64,000 nucleotides of DNA from Adiantum capillus-veneris (lineage: Eukaryota; Streptophyta; Polypodiopsida; Polypodiales; Pteridaceae): NCBI GenBank assembly GCA_014529385.2, contig CM043955.1:136596108-136660107 (forward strand). The letters run 5' to 3'. The notes below the pieces were generated by a model. The model did not search any database and was not told the origin of the DNA. It worked only from the letters and a program-made list of their open reading frames with translations. Below are positions 1 through 10,413 of the stretch, one piece after another. A program made the position numbers and the translations under genes. Within the stretch, counting starts at the first letter, position 1, and each line of letters opens with the position of its first letter.

Positions 1-232
1 GCAAGCTAAAGAAGAACCTCAAGAACCTCAAGACTCCAGAACCTCAAGAACTCAAGAAACCAAGAACCCAAGACCCACAAGGACCCAAGTTCCTTGTGAA
101 CTTAAGAACCCAAGACTTTAGTGTATGGTCATCACCTGAAGCGGAATGGATACTTCGCATGGAGATGATGAGCATGGGAGTGGCGAAGAAGAATTTTCCC
201 CACTAGGAGGTTTTTGTGACCCTCCCCCTTGC
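1..232 (+). mobile_element. Fragment of R-element internal region
   Basis: The stretch of repeated CAAGAACC/CAAGACCC words followed by a ggatggtcatcac-like segment and a GAAGAATTTT segment matches positions 33940-34170 in the same order and orientation, with small indels. That other copy lies inside a complete LTR element (R, 18540-36848), so this is a truncated piece of the same family. It is cut off by the window edge on the left and by a minisatellite on the right. No open frame of note. Confidence 0.75.
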
Positions 233-239
233 TGAGAGG

Positions 240-575
240 TTCTATGTCGACAACGATGACGGGGTCTATGTCCACTACAATGATGTCGACGACGAGGTGC
301 TGATGGGTCTATGTCGACGACGTTGATGACGATGACGAGGTACCGACGGGTCTATGTCTACGACGGGGTACTGATGGGTCTCTGTCAACGGCGATGATGT
401 CGATGATGGGGTACTGTTAGAGTCTATGTCGACGACGATGATGACGATGACGATGACGATGACGAGATACGGAGGGGTCTATGTCGACAACGAGAATCTA
501 TGGATCCTTATGCCGAGCCAAAGCACAAGGGGTACTAGGTGCTGGGGTTTTGTGTCGACGACGACGACGGGTCTA
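240..575. repeat. GTCTATGTCGACGACG minisatellite
   Basis: A degenerate tandem array whose units begin GGGTCTATGTCGACGACG and continue with GATGACGATGACGAGGTACTGATG-like words. At least seven unit starts are visible and unit length varies from about 28 to 55 bases. Short open frames across it are low-complexity and probably not genes. Similar GATGACGACGGGGATGACGA words recur at 6900-6930 and 19550-19570 inside R-type LTRs, so it probably grew from LTR sequence. Confidence 0.7.
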
Positions 576-1024
576 TGGCTGAATGCTGAAAACTGTTCTG
601 TTGACTTGGCCGCGATGGAACGACCAACTGCGAGACGAGGGAAGGGCTGATCTGCTGGGGGTGCTGCGGCAGGAAGCCGGGAAAGGCAAAAACGTTGGCT
701 GTCTTGGCTGAAAACGCTGATGGAGAAGAAGGCTGAAAACGCTCTTATAATCTTTGACATCCGTCCGTTTTCCAGGCGGACATGCCATGTTATCATTTTG
801 TGACATACCCTACTCTTGAAAGAAATGTACTCGTCCTCGATTACACTTGCAAAAATCATACACAAGCCACAAACTAGTTCAATAGACACTGACTCTAAGT
901 ACCGACGCACTAGGCGACACAAATCCAGCACTTGCACAAGACGACAATCACTGAACATCCACATCACATTCAAATAAAATCAAATCAAGATCTAGAACTG
1001 TGATCTCTCGACAACTTGTTTAGC
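576..1024. other. Spacer with LTR-derived words
   Basis: No gene is supported. GCTGAAAACGCT words near 706-745 resemble the internal repeats of R-type LTRs in reverse orientation. From 780 to 1024 I see nothing recognisable. Confidence 0.4.
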
Positions 1025-1480
1025 TGTCACGTGCGCACTTCACTTGCACTACGTGGACATGCTTCTGCTATAGTCTAGCACGAGTCATTAGCTTAGGACT
1101 GAGCCTGGCACCTTTGTGAGCCTCTAGCAAGACGTGCATGTCCAGGCTGGTTATAGTTGCATTCCCTCTCTTGCACAGGACAACATTTCAGCATATAGGC
1201 ATTTTACCGCGTGTGAACCGCCCCTTAAGCCATTTTATCAATAAGTGACTTTTCATTTTCCCAATGTAGGTAGGGCAAATGGCTAAAGGACCTCTAAAAG
1301 AAATCCCTTGGGCGCTAGTGGAAGACAGAAGAGGCAGCAGTAGCAACAGAGGAACCTGCAGACTTGGGGATCGCAGGCTTGCACTTTTGTTCCAACTTAT
1401 AAAGTACTCGTCCGATGGGGCCCTGGGGACATTAGAATAAATAGAAAAAAGCCAAATCGTGTGGACATGTTGACGTGGCA
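1025..1480 (+). repeat. Diverged R-type LTR, partial
   Basis: It begins TGTCACGTG like the R LTR at 18540. It keeps the same order of landmarks: a GGCAC-TTTGTGAG segment, a GTGCATG-CCAGG segment, AAGTGACTTTT, GTAGGTAGGGCAAAT, and AAGAGGCAGCAG. Sequence between the landmarks is strongly diverged, so this is an older or sister family. The right end is unclear because the LTR-pair element L begins at 1522. Confidence 0.55.
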
Positions 1481-1521
1481 GAGTTGTACGGATGCTTCCG
1501 TGTTTTTCACTGGCTGTTGAT

Positions 1522-2048
1522 TGTAGCAGGCTACAGTCACTTTCACATGACACTTAGTTTACAGTTGGTCTTTGGTCTGGTCGGTTCACACTAGACGGAC
1601 TCCCTGGGCAGAGACACGTGGCAGGGATACGGTGGTCTAGTGGACATCGTGGCCAGGTCACCACCACCACCCAGTGGGGATAGACTTAGATGATGTTCTT
1701 TATGAGCCGTTGGTGGCTCTTGATGATTGTACATATGAGTAGTCGTTTTGGGCCAGTGGGATTATCCTGTACGTAGTCGTCTAGAGTGAGTCTAACAGAG
1801 AGCACGTCTTCACCATCCCGGCACATATGAGCCTCGACACCCCCATTGTACCTGTGAGTCCTGGGCTGGAGCTGAGTGTGCTGCCACGCCAAAGTCTGTA
1901 TCAGTCTTTGAGATAGTCGAGTCATATGTTCTGGTCTGCTGTTGTGTCTTTGTGAGCTCTGTTCATGTCTATTGTTTCCTTTCTGTTCAGTTTGTTTGAG
2001 TGGGATTGTCATGCACATTGCACTGAGGACCACCCACTGTAGAGAGCA
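1522..2048. repeat. Left LTR of element L
   Basis: Near-identical to 5729-6256 over its whole length, with scattered substitutions and small indels, for example one base pair lost in the TGTGCTGCCACGCC segment. Starts TGTAGCAGGCTACA, itself a small inverted repeat, and ends GAGAGCA. Confidence 0.75.
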
Positions 2049-2669
2049 CTGAGGAACTTCGGAATCACTATCTTCGGCATCCTTGCTATTCCACCCTCTC
2101 CTTACACCCTCTCGTTAGACAGCTCTCCTTCTTCAGACTCTGTTAAGCTCAATGGGTTTGATTCTGGAATTGGATAAACTCTACCCTTCACTCTCTGTCT
2201 TCAATCTCTGTCTATATCCTGTGTAAATCCCTTCTGTGTTGTGTGTGTAGGAAAGATTCTAGTCTTGGGCATAACCTATTCTCCTCAACCCCGACTCAGG
2301 CCTTTTGCAAAGCCCAGAATTCTTTGTTCTCTAACGTCTCAAGTGAAACTATGAAGGTAATTTATGAAGGTAATTTTTTCACCAGCAAGTTTACTTCGCG
2401 CTTTATCTGCCCCGGTTTCCTTCAGAGGGTTAGATGATCTCCGATTCCGAGAATCTTTCCTGCTCGTGCCTTGCTAATCCTTGTACCTACTGTGTAATGT
2501 AATGCTTCTGATGTCCTTTAACTCCTTCCCTTTACTTCTTCTTCTCTTTGCTTATGAGTGCCTTGGAAATATCATTATCACCTAACCTAACCTCACCATG
2601 AAGCATTGTTGCTGTGACGCCCTTTCTATAACCGAGTGTGGGAGATTGGCTATGCCATTTCCTTTTCCT

Positions 2670-2731
2670 CTTCAAAAACCCTCTTCAATAGCAGGTCTTG
2701 TCTCAAAAACCCTCTTCACTAGCAGGTCTTG
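2670..2731. repeat. 31-bp tandem duplication
   Basis: Two adjacent 31-bp units built on CAAAAACCCTCTTCA-TAGCAGGTCTTG differ at a few positions. It lies in the leader-like part of element L (2049-2825), where I find no coding sequence. Confidence 0.7.
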
Positions 2732-2825
2732 CGTTCAACTCGTCGGCTTGATCTTTATGGTCTCTGGATAGTTTCCTACACGTTAAAACTCTCTTCTTCT
2801 TCTTTTACCAACCCCTGCCTTCACC

Positions 2826-3340
2826 CCTAGCCCTAGCCTCCCCTTCCCCTCGCCCTCGCCCTCGCCCTCGCCCTCGCCCTCGCCCTCCCTTATCCCCTAT
2901 CCCCTCGCCCTTTCTCATCCCCTCGCCCCTCGCCCCTAGCCCTAGCCCAAACCCTTCCCCCTCGCCCTAGCCCTAGCCCCCTTATCCCCTATTCCCTTGC
3001 CCCTCGCCCCTAGCCCTCCCCTTCCCCCTCGCCGTCGCCCTCGCCCTCGCCCCTTATCCCCTATCCCCTCGCCCTTCGCCTCTATTCCCTAGCCCCTCGC
3101 CCTTTCCCATTCACGTGCCCCTCGCCCCTCGCCCTCGCCCTAGCCCTCCCCTTTCCCTCGCCCCTCGCCCTCGCCCTCCCCTATCCTCTCGCCACTCGCC
3201 CTCGCCCTCGCCCCTAGCCCCTAGTCCCTCGCCCCTCGCCCTCGCCCCTAGCCCCTAGACCTCGCCCTCGCCACTCGCCCCTAGCCCCTAGACCCTCGCC
3301 TCTCGCCCTAACCCTGTCCCCTCGTCCTAGCCCTTCGCAG
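2826..3340. repeat. CCCTCGCC / CCCTAGCC satellite
   Basis: About 500 bp made almost entirely of C-rich 6-8 bp words (CCCTCG, CCCTAGC, CCCCTATC). The strand is purine-poor and the complementary strand is a run of short G-blocks. The words resemble plant telomere repeats only loosely (CCCTAGC rather than CCCTAAA). Confidence 0.8.
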
Positions 3341-3640
3341 CGCCCTCACCTCTTGAACTCCAATTCCCTCGCCTTCAGCACCCTCGCGCTCGCCAGTACT
3401 TTCTTTCGAAAAACAAAAATAAAAAGCAATCATAAAGGCGTCGCTTATCCTGCGAAAGCACTTCCCAGCAAGGACATTATTTTACTTACGAAAAGCAAAA
3501 GCGAAAAGCAGAGAGCGTTTATTATAGCTTTGGTACTCCATTCAGTCAATCATCCCCAGTACAGAAATTGGTCTCGCCCTTGCTCCTGCTACAGTGAGAC
3601 TCATCAATCAGTTGAAGATTCTCGAGCACAGTCTATCAAG

Positions 3641-5608
3641 ATGGTTCGGACTCGGAATAGAGAAAAGCATCTCCAGTCCGAGGAAGAGTCCTCTGCCTCT
3701 GGGGATTGCTCTGACAGTAAATCAGATTACACTCCTAGTTCAGAGCAGCTCTCAGAGGAATCTTCAGAGGAAGATTCACCCCAAATCAGTCACTGCTGAC
3801 AGGGTCACCACTCTCCAGGTGTCTTGCCCGTCTGGTGCCCTTTCCAAGGTACCTTTAGTAATGATATATCATTTACAGGTGCCGAATCTGGCACTCAAGG
3901 ATGTGTTCTCTCAGCAGCAAATGATACACTTGGGTCTTCAAAATTTGGCTCAGGCCAATTTGTCCTGCAATATCTCTACTGCCAAGCTAAGTTCCCTCTT
4001 GCTCACTTTTCCAAAGCTGAATGGTACTACACTTACAATGGAGGATATCGGACAGGCTATGGGAATATTGACTGTGCTGGCACCTCTGCCCGCAACCAAA
4101 ACCTTCTCGAATCTCTCACCAGAAGAAACTGCAAATGCTTGCCAGGAACTTTTGCTGGACTCACATCCAGACTATCACAGGAGTCAGTAGCTGTATTCAG
4201 TGTTACAGTATTATTTTTTACTGCGCGCACCGGAAAGAACAGGGGTTTCATCTTCTCCAGGTTCTCCAGCAATATGCGATGCTTTTTTTTGTCGCTACCA
4301 TTGCCTGCCGTATCCATTTCACCATCTGCTGTTTAAAGCGCTACAGGACAGGGCAAAGCGTTTTCGGACTCGGCGTAAAGGGAAAGCGGAAAGGTTCAAT
4401 TGCTATGCAGCCCCTATTATGTATTGGTAGTGCAGATTATGCAGCAAAAGGCAGATGCAACAGCTGTTCTCACCCTTCAAGATGATCCAAAGGAACAAGA
4501 TTGTTCCAAAATGGCCAAAGGGAAAGGCATCTTGCGCAAGAGGGCAAAGGTACAAAAAGATTCGTCTGAGCAGCTAGCAACACTACCCTTCTCCGAATCA
4601 CATGTCAAAATCTCTGACGTCCATACTACAACACCAACAATGCGTATGTCTACTTCTGCGGCCACCTCAACTTTCACACCACCTCTTGTGAGTAGTGTTG
4701 CAGTCACTAAAACACAACCTCCAGTTGTGTTGCCAGCACCACGTACTACTTTAGTGCAGGGGCACCTAGGGGTACTGCAGGGGCATCTAGCTCTAGGACA
4801 CCTACATTTGAAAAGCATGACATATATGAGAATTTTGCACCTCAGGCCGACAGACTTTTAGATGCGGACAGAAGAGCCATTGCGACGATTATGAATGTAG
4901 CCCTCTCATTGCAAGGTACCAACGGTCTGCATCGGGCTTGCTATGACAGTATGCAAAGGGAAGTGCAAGCTCATCTTCAACGAGAGATGGATAGGGACAA
5001 TTGAATTGCTACGGCTCAAGATCGCATAAAAATCTTAACTCAACAGGTAGTGGACCTCAAACATATCGTCCACACTCAGCAAAAACAGTTAAAAGAGGCA
5101 AATGATATGGCCGCAGCAGTTCAGGACCTCTCTCCTGTGGTACATACACTGTGTCCCTCATGTGCAAAATACCTAGGCTGTGGCCATTTCACAGACAGTT
5201 CCAGCTACAGTTACAACTACAACTACAACCCCGGTTTCTACGCAAGTTCCTGCTATGGCAACACAGATACAGACGGACGTTTCCAAAGCCCATTCAGGGG
5301 ATTCTCAAACAGCAGAGAAAGCAAATCCCACCAATATGGAGTCTAAGCCAGCAGGATCGGTCTCATCACAATTTCATGGACCCTCTATGGCCTCCCCCTC
5401 CCAGTCCCCATCCTTTCCTCAACACTTCTACGGCTTCCAAAACCCTTTTCCACCCTTTCAGCCTACCCAGTCTTTTCCTGGGTTTCCCCCAGCTCCACCT
5501 ACTCACCCTACGCAGCTTGCTGCTGCTCATGGGGTGGCTACTCCATACCCGATGTACCCACCTCATGGCCACTATCCCTCACCATACACTTGGCCTCCAT
5601 CTCCTTAA
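3641..5608 (+). pseudogene. Decayed unknown coding sequence inside element L
   Basis: I do not recognise the product. A plausible start at 3641 (MVRTRNREKH) opens an acidic Ser/Glu-rich stretch. Frame then changes several times. Basic, Thr-rich sequence runs in one frame from 4400. A helical, Gln-rich stretch (for example KHIVHTQQKQLKEAND near 5060) runs in another from about 4745, broken by a TGA near 5002. A Pro/Phe/Ser-rich tail follows in a third frame from 5180 to 5608. The order of acidic, coiled-coil-like and Pro-rich parts suggests one former protein of several hundred residues. It could be an aberrant gag or a captured host gene; there is no zinc knuckle or enzyme motif. Confidence 0.4.
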
Positions 5609-5728
5609 CCACCTTTCTATCAGCCTCCTCCTCCTCCTCCATCATCCGACCACCAACAGTAGATCGGCGATATTTCAGTTCTTCAGTTCCGCTATCCGGG
5701 ACGGGTAGCAGTCTTGTGGCGGGCAACC

Positions 5729-6256
5729 TGTAGCAGGCTACAATGTCACTTTCACAGGACAGTTAGTTTACAGTTGGTCTTTGGTCTGGTCGGTTCACAC
5801 TAGACGGACTCGTTGGGTAGAGACACGTGGCAGGGATACGGTGGTCTAGTGGACATCGTGGCCAGGTCACCACCACCACCTAGTGGGGATAGACTTAGAT
5901 GATGTTCTTTATGAGCCGTTGGTGGCTCTTGATGATTGTACATATGAGTAGTCGTTTTGGGCCAGTGGGATTATCCTGTACGTAGTCGTCTAGAGTGAGT
6001 CTAACAGAGAGCACGTATTCACCATCCCGGCACATCTAAGCCTTGACACCCCCATTGTACCTGTGAGTCCTGGGCTGGAGCTGAGTGTTTGCCACGCCAG
6101 AGTCTGTATCAGTCTTTGAGATAGTGGAGTCATATGTTCTGGTCTGCTGTTGTGTCTTTGTGAGCTCTGTTCATGTCTATTGTTTCCTTTCTGTTCAATC
6201 TGTTTGAGTGAGATTGTCACGCACATTGCACTAAGGACCACCCACTGTAGAGAGCA
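5729..6256. repeat. Right LTR of element L
   Basis: Direct repeat of 1522-2048, 528 bp, with the same TGTAGCAGGCTACA start and TAGAGAGCA end. The base immediately after the end differs from the left copy, which fixes the repeat boundary. Confidence 0.75.
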
Positions 6257-6568
6257 CGACACATTATCCGCGCTATATTGATATGGCACTGTACGGAACC
6301 CTGCGATTTGCAATGGCAGCTTTTGGCGTCAGTTTTTGGACCAAATGCTTTTGGAACTTGTAGCTTTTCATGTGATTGCTTTTGGGACTCTGGTTTTGAG
6401 GCAACCCTTGTAAGAATAAAAGAGCCCTTGGGGCCTCACTTTGCAGAGCATCTGGACGCAAAGTTTGAGAGTAGAGGTTCCTTGGGAGTTGTACCTTGAA
6501 ATGATTAATGATAAAGAAATACCGAAAGGGACGCCAGATTTCGGTCCCAATACCTCTGGGGACGGAAC
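6257..6568 (+). repeat. Chromovirus LTR fragment
   Basis: The segment at 6510-6535 (ATAAAGAAATACCGAAAGGG and following) is the conserved block found in the LTRs of G1 and G2. The rest is diverged and could not be aligned by eye. It ends at a solo R-type LTR inserted at 6574. Confidence 0.5.
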
Positions 6569-6573
6569 TACGC

Positions 6574-7875
6574 TATTAGGTGCAGCGGAATGAATGTTTG
6601 CGCTTTGCTCAAGATGAGTGCTCCGAACTGTGCTCAAGGTTCCTTTTGTTCTTATGGAAGGTAGAGCCTTCCGTTCTTAATGAGAGAATGCTATGGTCGC
6701 AAACAAAGTGAATGGACACTGTGCGTGCAAGTGTATGAGACTGAGAGATAAAGAGAGAAGAGAGATACGACACCAGAGACGTTGTAAAACCCTCCTCTGA
6801 AGGCCCCACTCTCGTCTGCGAGAGTCAGACGAGAGTGGTCTACTTATGATTGCATAATCTGGTACAAACGGTATGCATGAGACTGATGCAAGTCTAGGCT
6901 ATGTTGACGATTACGACGGGGATGACGAGGCCGACACTAGGGTTGAAATCTGCAATCTTTCTACTGCTGTCCAAAAACGCTATGGGCTGAAATCTGCAAA
7001 TGTTCTATCTGCTGAATTCTGACTCTATGTCGATGACGACGATGCGACGACGAAGCGCTGAAAATGCAGATGCTGAAATCTGCGTTTTCCGGGCTGAAAC
7101 TGTAAACCTTGCGGAAACTGACCGTGCGGCGAGGAACTGCTGCGGGAAGGTGAGATCTGCGAGGTTCGGGACTTTATCTGCGGGTGCTAACTGCTGAAAA
7201 CTGAAAATGCTAATGCTCCTTGCTATTCCGTCGTGGTAAAGCTGCAAAACGCCGGGGCTGATCTGCAAACCAAAAATGCTAGGGCTGAATTTCTGTTGCT
7301 GCTGTCGCCAGTTGCTCTGCAAAATGCAAATCGCTAGGCCTCTCTGAGGTTCTACTGTCACCGGAATCTGCAAAAGCAAATCGCTGGCTGATCTGTGATG
7401 AAAACACTAGGTGATGGCTCTGCTCCAAAAACGCTAGGTCTCCGGGGGGGGAGGGGGGGGGGGGGGGGTTCTGTTGAGAAGTTGCCTGTTGAGCAAGGAG
7501 CTCCTGCTGCCTCTTCTGCCAAATAGTGCTAGCTCTAGTTTGCTTATATACAAATTTAGCAAAATTGCCCTACCTACTTTTGTTGGAACGTCACTTAAAT
7601 TAATAAGTGAAAAATGTCAAAAATAGGGAAAATAGGCTAAATACACTGGAAAATTCCCCTGAAGGATTCTGATAGATTCTGATGGGAATGCTTATGATCA
7701 TGCTGTGTGCAACCAGAGGATATGCATCTACACTAAGTGACTGGGCATGCACGGTCTACGAATAGGCTCACAAAAGTGCCAGATCTCTTCCTAATCTAGA
7801 CTGACTGGACTGACTGAACCCTTGTCGTGCTGTAGCTTGTCCACGGACACATAGGGTTGGATGTGTCACGTGACA
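6574..7875 (-). mobile_element. Solo LTR of the R family, reverse orientation
   Basis: The sequence is the reverse complement of the R LTR (35617-36848). On the plus strand it starts TATTAGGTGCAGCGG, where an intact copy would start TGTTAGG, and ends TGTCACGTGACA. It is flanked by TACGC (6569-6573) and TATGC (7876-7880), a 5-bp target-site duplication with one C-to-T change. No internal region follows, so this is a solo LTR left by recombination between two LTRs. Its middle (6900-7540) is rich in GCTGAAAACGCT and CTGAAATCTGC words, an internal repeat typical of this family. Confidence 0.8.
7444..7468. repeat. Poly-G tract
   Basis: A run of 24 G with one interrupting A, inside the solo LTR. 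Other LTR copies lack it. It is a candidate quadruplex or an assembly-sensitive tract. Confidence 0.8.
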
Positions 7876-7886
7876 TATGCCAGGTC

Positions 7887-7887
<1 letters not shown>

Positions 7888-7936
<49 letters not shown>
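7888..7936. repeat. (CT)n microsatellite at LINE 5' junction
   Basis: About 24 CT units directly abut the truncated start of the LINE copy at 7937. A second CT run bounds the LINE at its 3' end (8923-8956). Confidence 0.9.
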
Positions 7937-7940
<4 letters not shown>

Positions 7941-8916
7941 AATGCATTTGAGAACATGTGCAATGCTGGAGAGATCAAGTGTTGGGCTCTCAAAAAGTAC
8001 CTCTTTGACACAATGGTGACACCGGTGCTTCTTTATGGAGTGGAAGCATCGGGAAGTCTACTTGGAAAGAGTTTGAGAATGTCCAAAAGCGTTTTCTCAC
8101 CAACTTTCTCCAAGTCAAGACACAAACACCCTACATGCTCTTACTTCTTGAGTCCGGGTCGCTTCCCATTGAGGTCTTGGGCATGCAAAGGGTTGTGGAG
8201 TACATGCTTAAGACACAACGTAGCCCTTTGTATCGGCTTCCTAGAATCGCATATGAAGCAAGTCAAAAGGTCCAAAAGACATGCAAGAGCAAAATACTAA
8301 GTTTGGTGTGGATGCTTGACATCAAGAAATGGTTTGGAAGATGGGATGCATGTCACTTGGTCAAGGGTGCGTCGATCGACTCCCAAGTTAATGAGGCCTT
8401 CTTACAACGCCAATGTGTCACGGCTTGGGAGGAATCCGGAGGTTCTCGCTTCATCCATTACACCACACACGTTGTCCCAAACTACAAATCTCTCTTCTTC
8501 TCCGAACGAGGTAACCGAACCCATCTCTACATCCTTGAGCCCATCCCCTTGAGTGCGATCCGCACCATTGCCTCCATTCGTCTTAGCTCCCATTCTCTAC
8601 GTTGCGAGACATGATGTTGGGGCACTGGCGAGGAGTCTCATCGACTTTACACCTTATGTCCTCATCAAGTGCGAGAGAGTGAGTACCGGACACTTCTTGA
8701 GTGCTCATCTTTTGACCACATTAGGTCCTCTTTTCCCCATATATTTAGCGATGAGCTCTCCCTACATACCTTCCTCTCCCAACCACGATGTGGACTCTCT
8801 ATTGCGACGCTCATTTCAACCATTTTTGAGCATCGAGAGTCACTTCTGACCTCCACTCACACCACGTGACATGTTCATTTGGTACCATAGGTCATATTTG
8901 ATCTCCGAGGACAATA

Positions 8917-8922
<6 letters not shown>
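7937..8922 (+). pseudogene. LINE (non-LTR retrotransposon) 3' fragment
   Basis: The translation matches the C-terminal part of a plant LINE ORF2 beyond the catalytic core. It includes LKKYLFDTMVTPVLLYG, EVLGMQRVVEYMLK, then DIKKWFGRWDACHLVKGA, IASIRLSSHSLRCET, and a late Cys/His cluster (LCTLCPHQVRES..., then H and C) near 8630-8710. Reading shifts frame at least three times (near 8050, 8150 and 8600). A second, longer copy lies at 42433-43982. Both end in a GACCTCCGAGGACAAT-like tail followed by CT repeats. The copy is 5' truncated, as is usual for LINEs. Confidence 0.75.

Positions 8923-8987
<65 letters not shown>
8923..8987. repeat. (CT)n(AT)n microsatellite
   Basis: About 17 CT units run into about 15 AT units. 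The AT part continues on the other side of G1 from 16413, showing that G1 landed inside it. Confidence 0.9.
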
Positions 8988-8991
<4 letters not shown>

Positions 8992-10328
8992 ACCAGGAGG
9001 TGTATTTTTCCTGTTGCCTTCCGTAAATAAGTACTAGATATTTTTATTTATTTTTATTTTTACTTGTTTTCCCCGGGACCCTTGAAAAGATGCAAGTGGA
9101 CATTGCATGGCCAGTGTGAAACGGCTGCGGCCGAATAGGTTTCTCACAACGGGAGTCTGGGTCGGTCAGTCTGGAACTGGTCGGGCCAGTTAGCACTGAA
9201 TTCTGATGAGTATGGAAGCCTGTGTGCGCCAAATGAAGTCTGGGCCACTCGGAAAGTCACTTATAACTTTATAAGTCAATGGGAACTAGAGAATTAACTC
9301 AAAAGAGGCAAACTGGACACATGGCGGCTCCAGGCAGTTTTGCCACTTCCAACATGAAGAGGGGCGCCCAATTTGAGAGAGGAGGCTGATTTTTGATCAT
9401 AAGTGACCTACAGTGTGTGTGTGAGTAGTGGGTGCAGGTCTACAGCTTTAATGGAAAGCTTGCCTTCTCCTCTGTCTCATGTAGCGCGATGATTTGCTCT
9501 CGTGCATCTCTCTCCCCCCTTTGGCACATATGGTAATGCCCCACTAGTTGGGCTACTCAGATGAACATGTACAATTCTGGGGGTTTATGCGCGTTTGCCA
9601 AGGCAAGAGCCTTCTGAACATGAACCGGATTAGCTAATTGCTAATCCACCACAGGTACGCACAGTTCCATCGCGAAAGATTGCGAGTTTGGAGAGTTTTC
9701 TCGCGTGAAAACTCGTCCAATTCATAGGGGAATTGTCCCATTGCGTGCGGGAGCTCTTGGGACACACGTAGGCGTGTTCGCTTTGCTAAAAACGATCCGA
9801 AACAGCGAATTACAGCCTGCTGTGTTTTTCTGCAGGTTTAGGGTTTCGCACCTAAACTGCAAGGGAACACCGGGGGAGCCTCGTGAGAGCCTTGGGATGC
9901 GTGTACAAGCTTTTGGGCACCCGGCAGTGAAAAACAGGGAATTACAGCCCGTTGAAATTCTGTGACAGCTCACCAAAAAGCTTCCGGATAGTGAGGGAAT
10001 TCGTCCTAGACAGGTGCTTTTGACCTACAGGGGTTTTTGCGTCGTTATGCTGCCAAAATCAGGTCGAATACCTGCGTTTTCAGCCCTCGCCAGGTTTGGA
10101 CAGCTTTGTGAAAGCTTGTGCGAAGTGGTCGGATCGTCTACCTTAATTTGAATAAAGAAAGACCGAAAGGGGTGCCAGTCTTTGGGGCCTACAGGGTGTC
10201 GGTCTCGTGTGCGCAGTGACATTCTAGTCGCTGGACGCAACTGTGTTCTCTTCCCTTCTCAGTGCTCTGTGTAAAGTTAACAGGTAATTGAAATAGTACC
10301 GCCCTCTACGTTGTACAGGCCGGTTATA
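8988..10328 (+). repeat. 5' LTR of G1
   Basis: 1341 bp, starting TGTCACCAGGAGG and ending GCCGGTTATA. It matches 15074-16412 closely. It contains an AATAAAG at 10151 within the block shared by all chromovirus LTRs here, a likely polyadenylation region. Confidence 0.9.
10151..10176 (+). promoter_or_regulatory. Conserved LTR block with AATAAA
   Basis: AATAAAGAAAGACCGAAAGG and the following GGTGCC recur with few changes at 16235, 22049, 33179 and 6510. The surrounding LTR sequence is diverged between G1 and G2. AATAAA suggests a polyadenylation signal; the rest may be R/U5 structure. Confidence 0.5.
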
Positions 10329-10346
10329 TGGTTCCATCGACGGGAT
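10329..10346 (+). promoter_or_regulatory. Primer-binding site of G1
   Basis: TGGTTCCATCGACGGGAT begins immediately after the LTR. It starts TGG, complementary to a tRNA CCA end. It is not the usual initiator-Met site (TGGTATCAGAGC). The equivalent in G2 is CGGTTCCATTGCCGGGAT at 22257. I cannot name the tRNA. Confidence 0.6.
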
Positions 10347-10413
10347 AGTCACTTTTTCTTCAAAAAGTGCAGCGTGGATTGTTGTGGGTGAAAGCAACAC
10401 AGAGCTTGTCGAT

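Larger units (their letters stand above)
1522..6256. mobile_element. Candidate LTR element L with non-TE cargo
   Basis: Two direct repeats of about 527 bp, each starting TGTAGCAGGCTACA and ending TAGAGAGCA, flank 3.7 kb. TG...CA ends and matching length fit LTRs. The interior lacks any reverse transcriptase, integrase or recognisable gag. It holds a leader-like segment, a GC-rich satellite and a decayed coding stretch. No target-site duplication is visible (ttgat left, cgaca right), and neither a primer-binding site nor a polypurine tract is clear. It could be a LARD-like non-autonomous element with captured host sequence, or a recombinant between two copies. Confidence 0.55.

Noticed and set aside
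479-973. 164-residue minus-strand open frame
   Set aside because: It spans minisatellite and LTR-derived words, has no recognisable motif and no homologous frame in related copies.
2826-3340. Interstitial telomere
   Set aside because: Words are CCCTAGC/CCCTCGCC with no CCCTAAA tract, so true plant telomere repeats are absent; kept only as a satellite.
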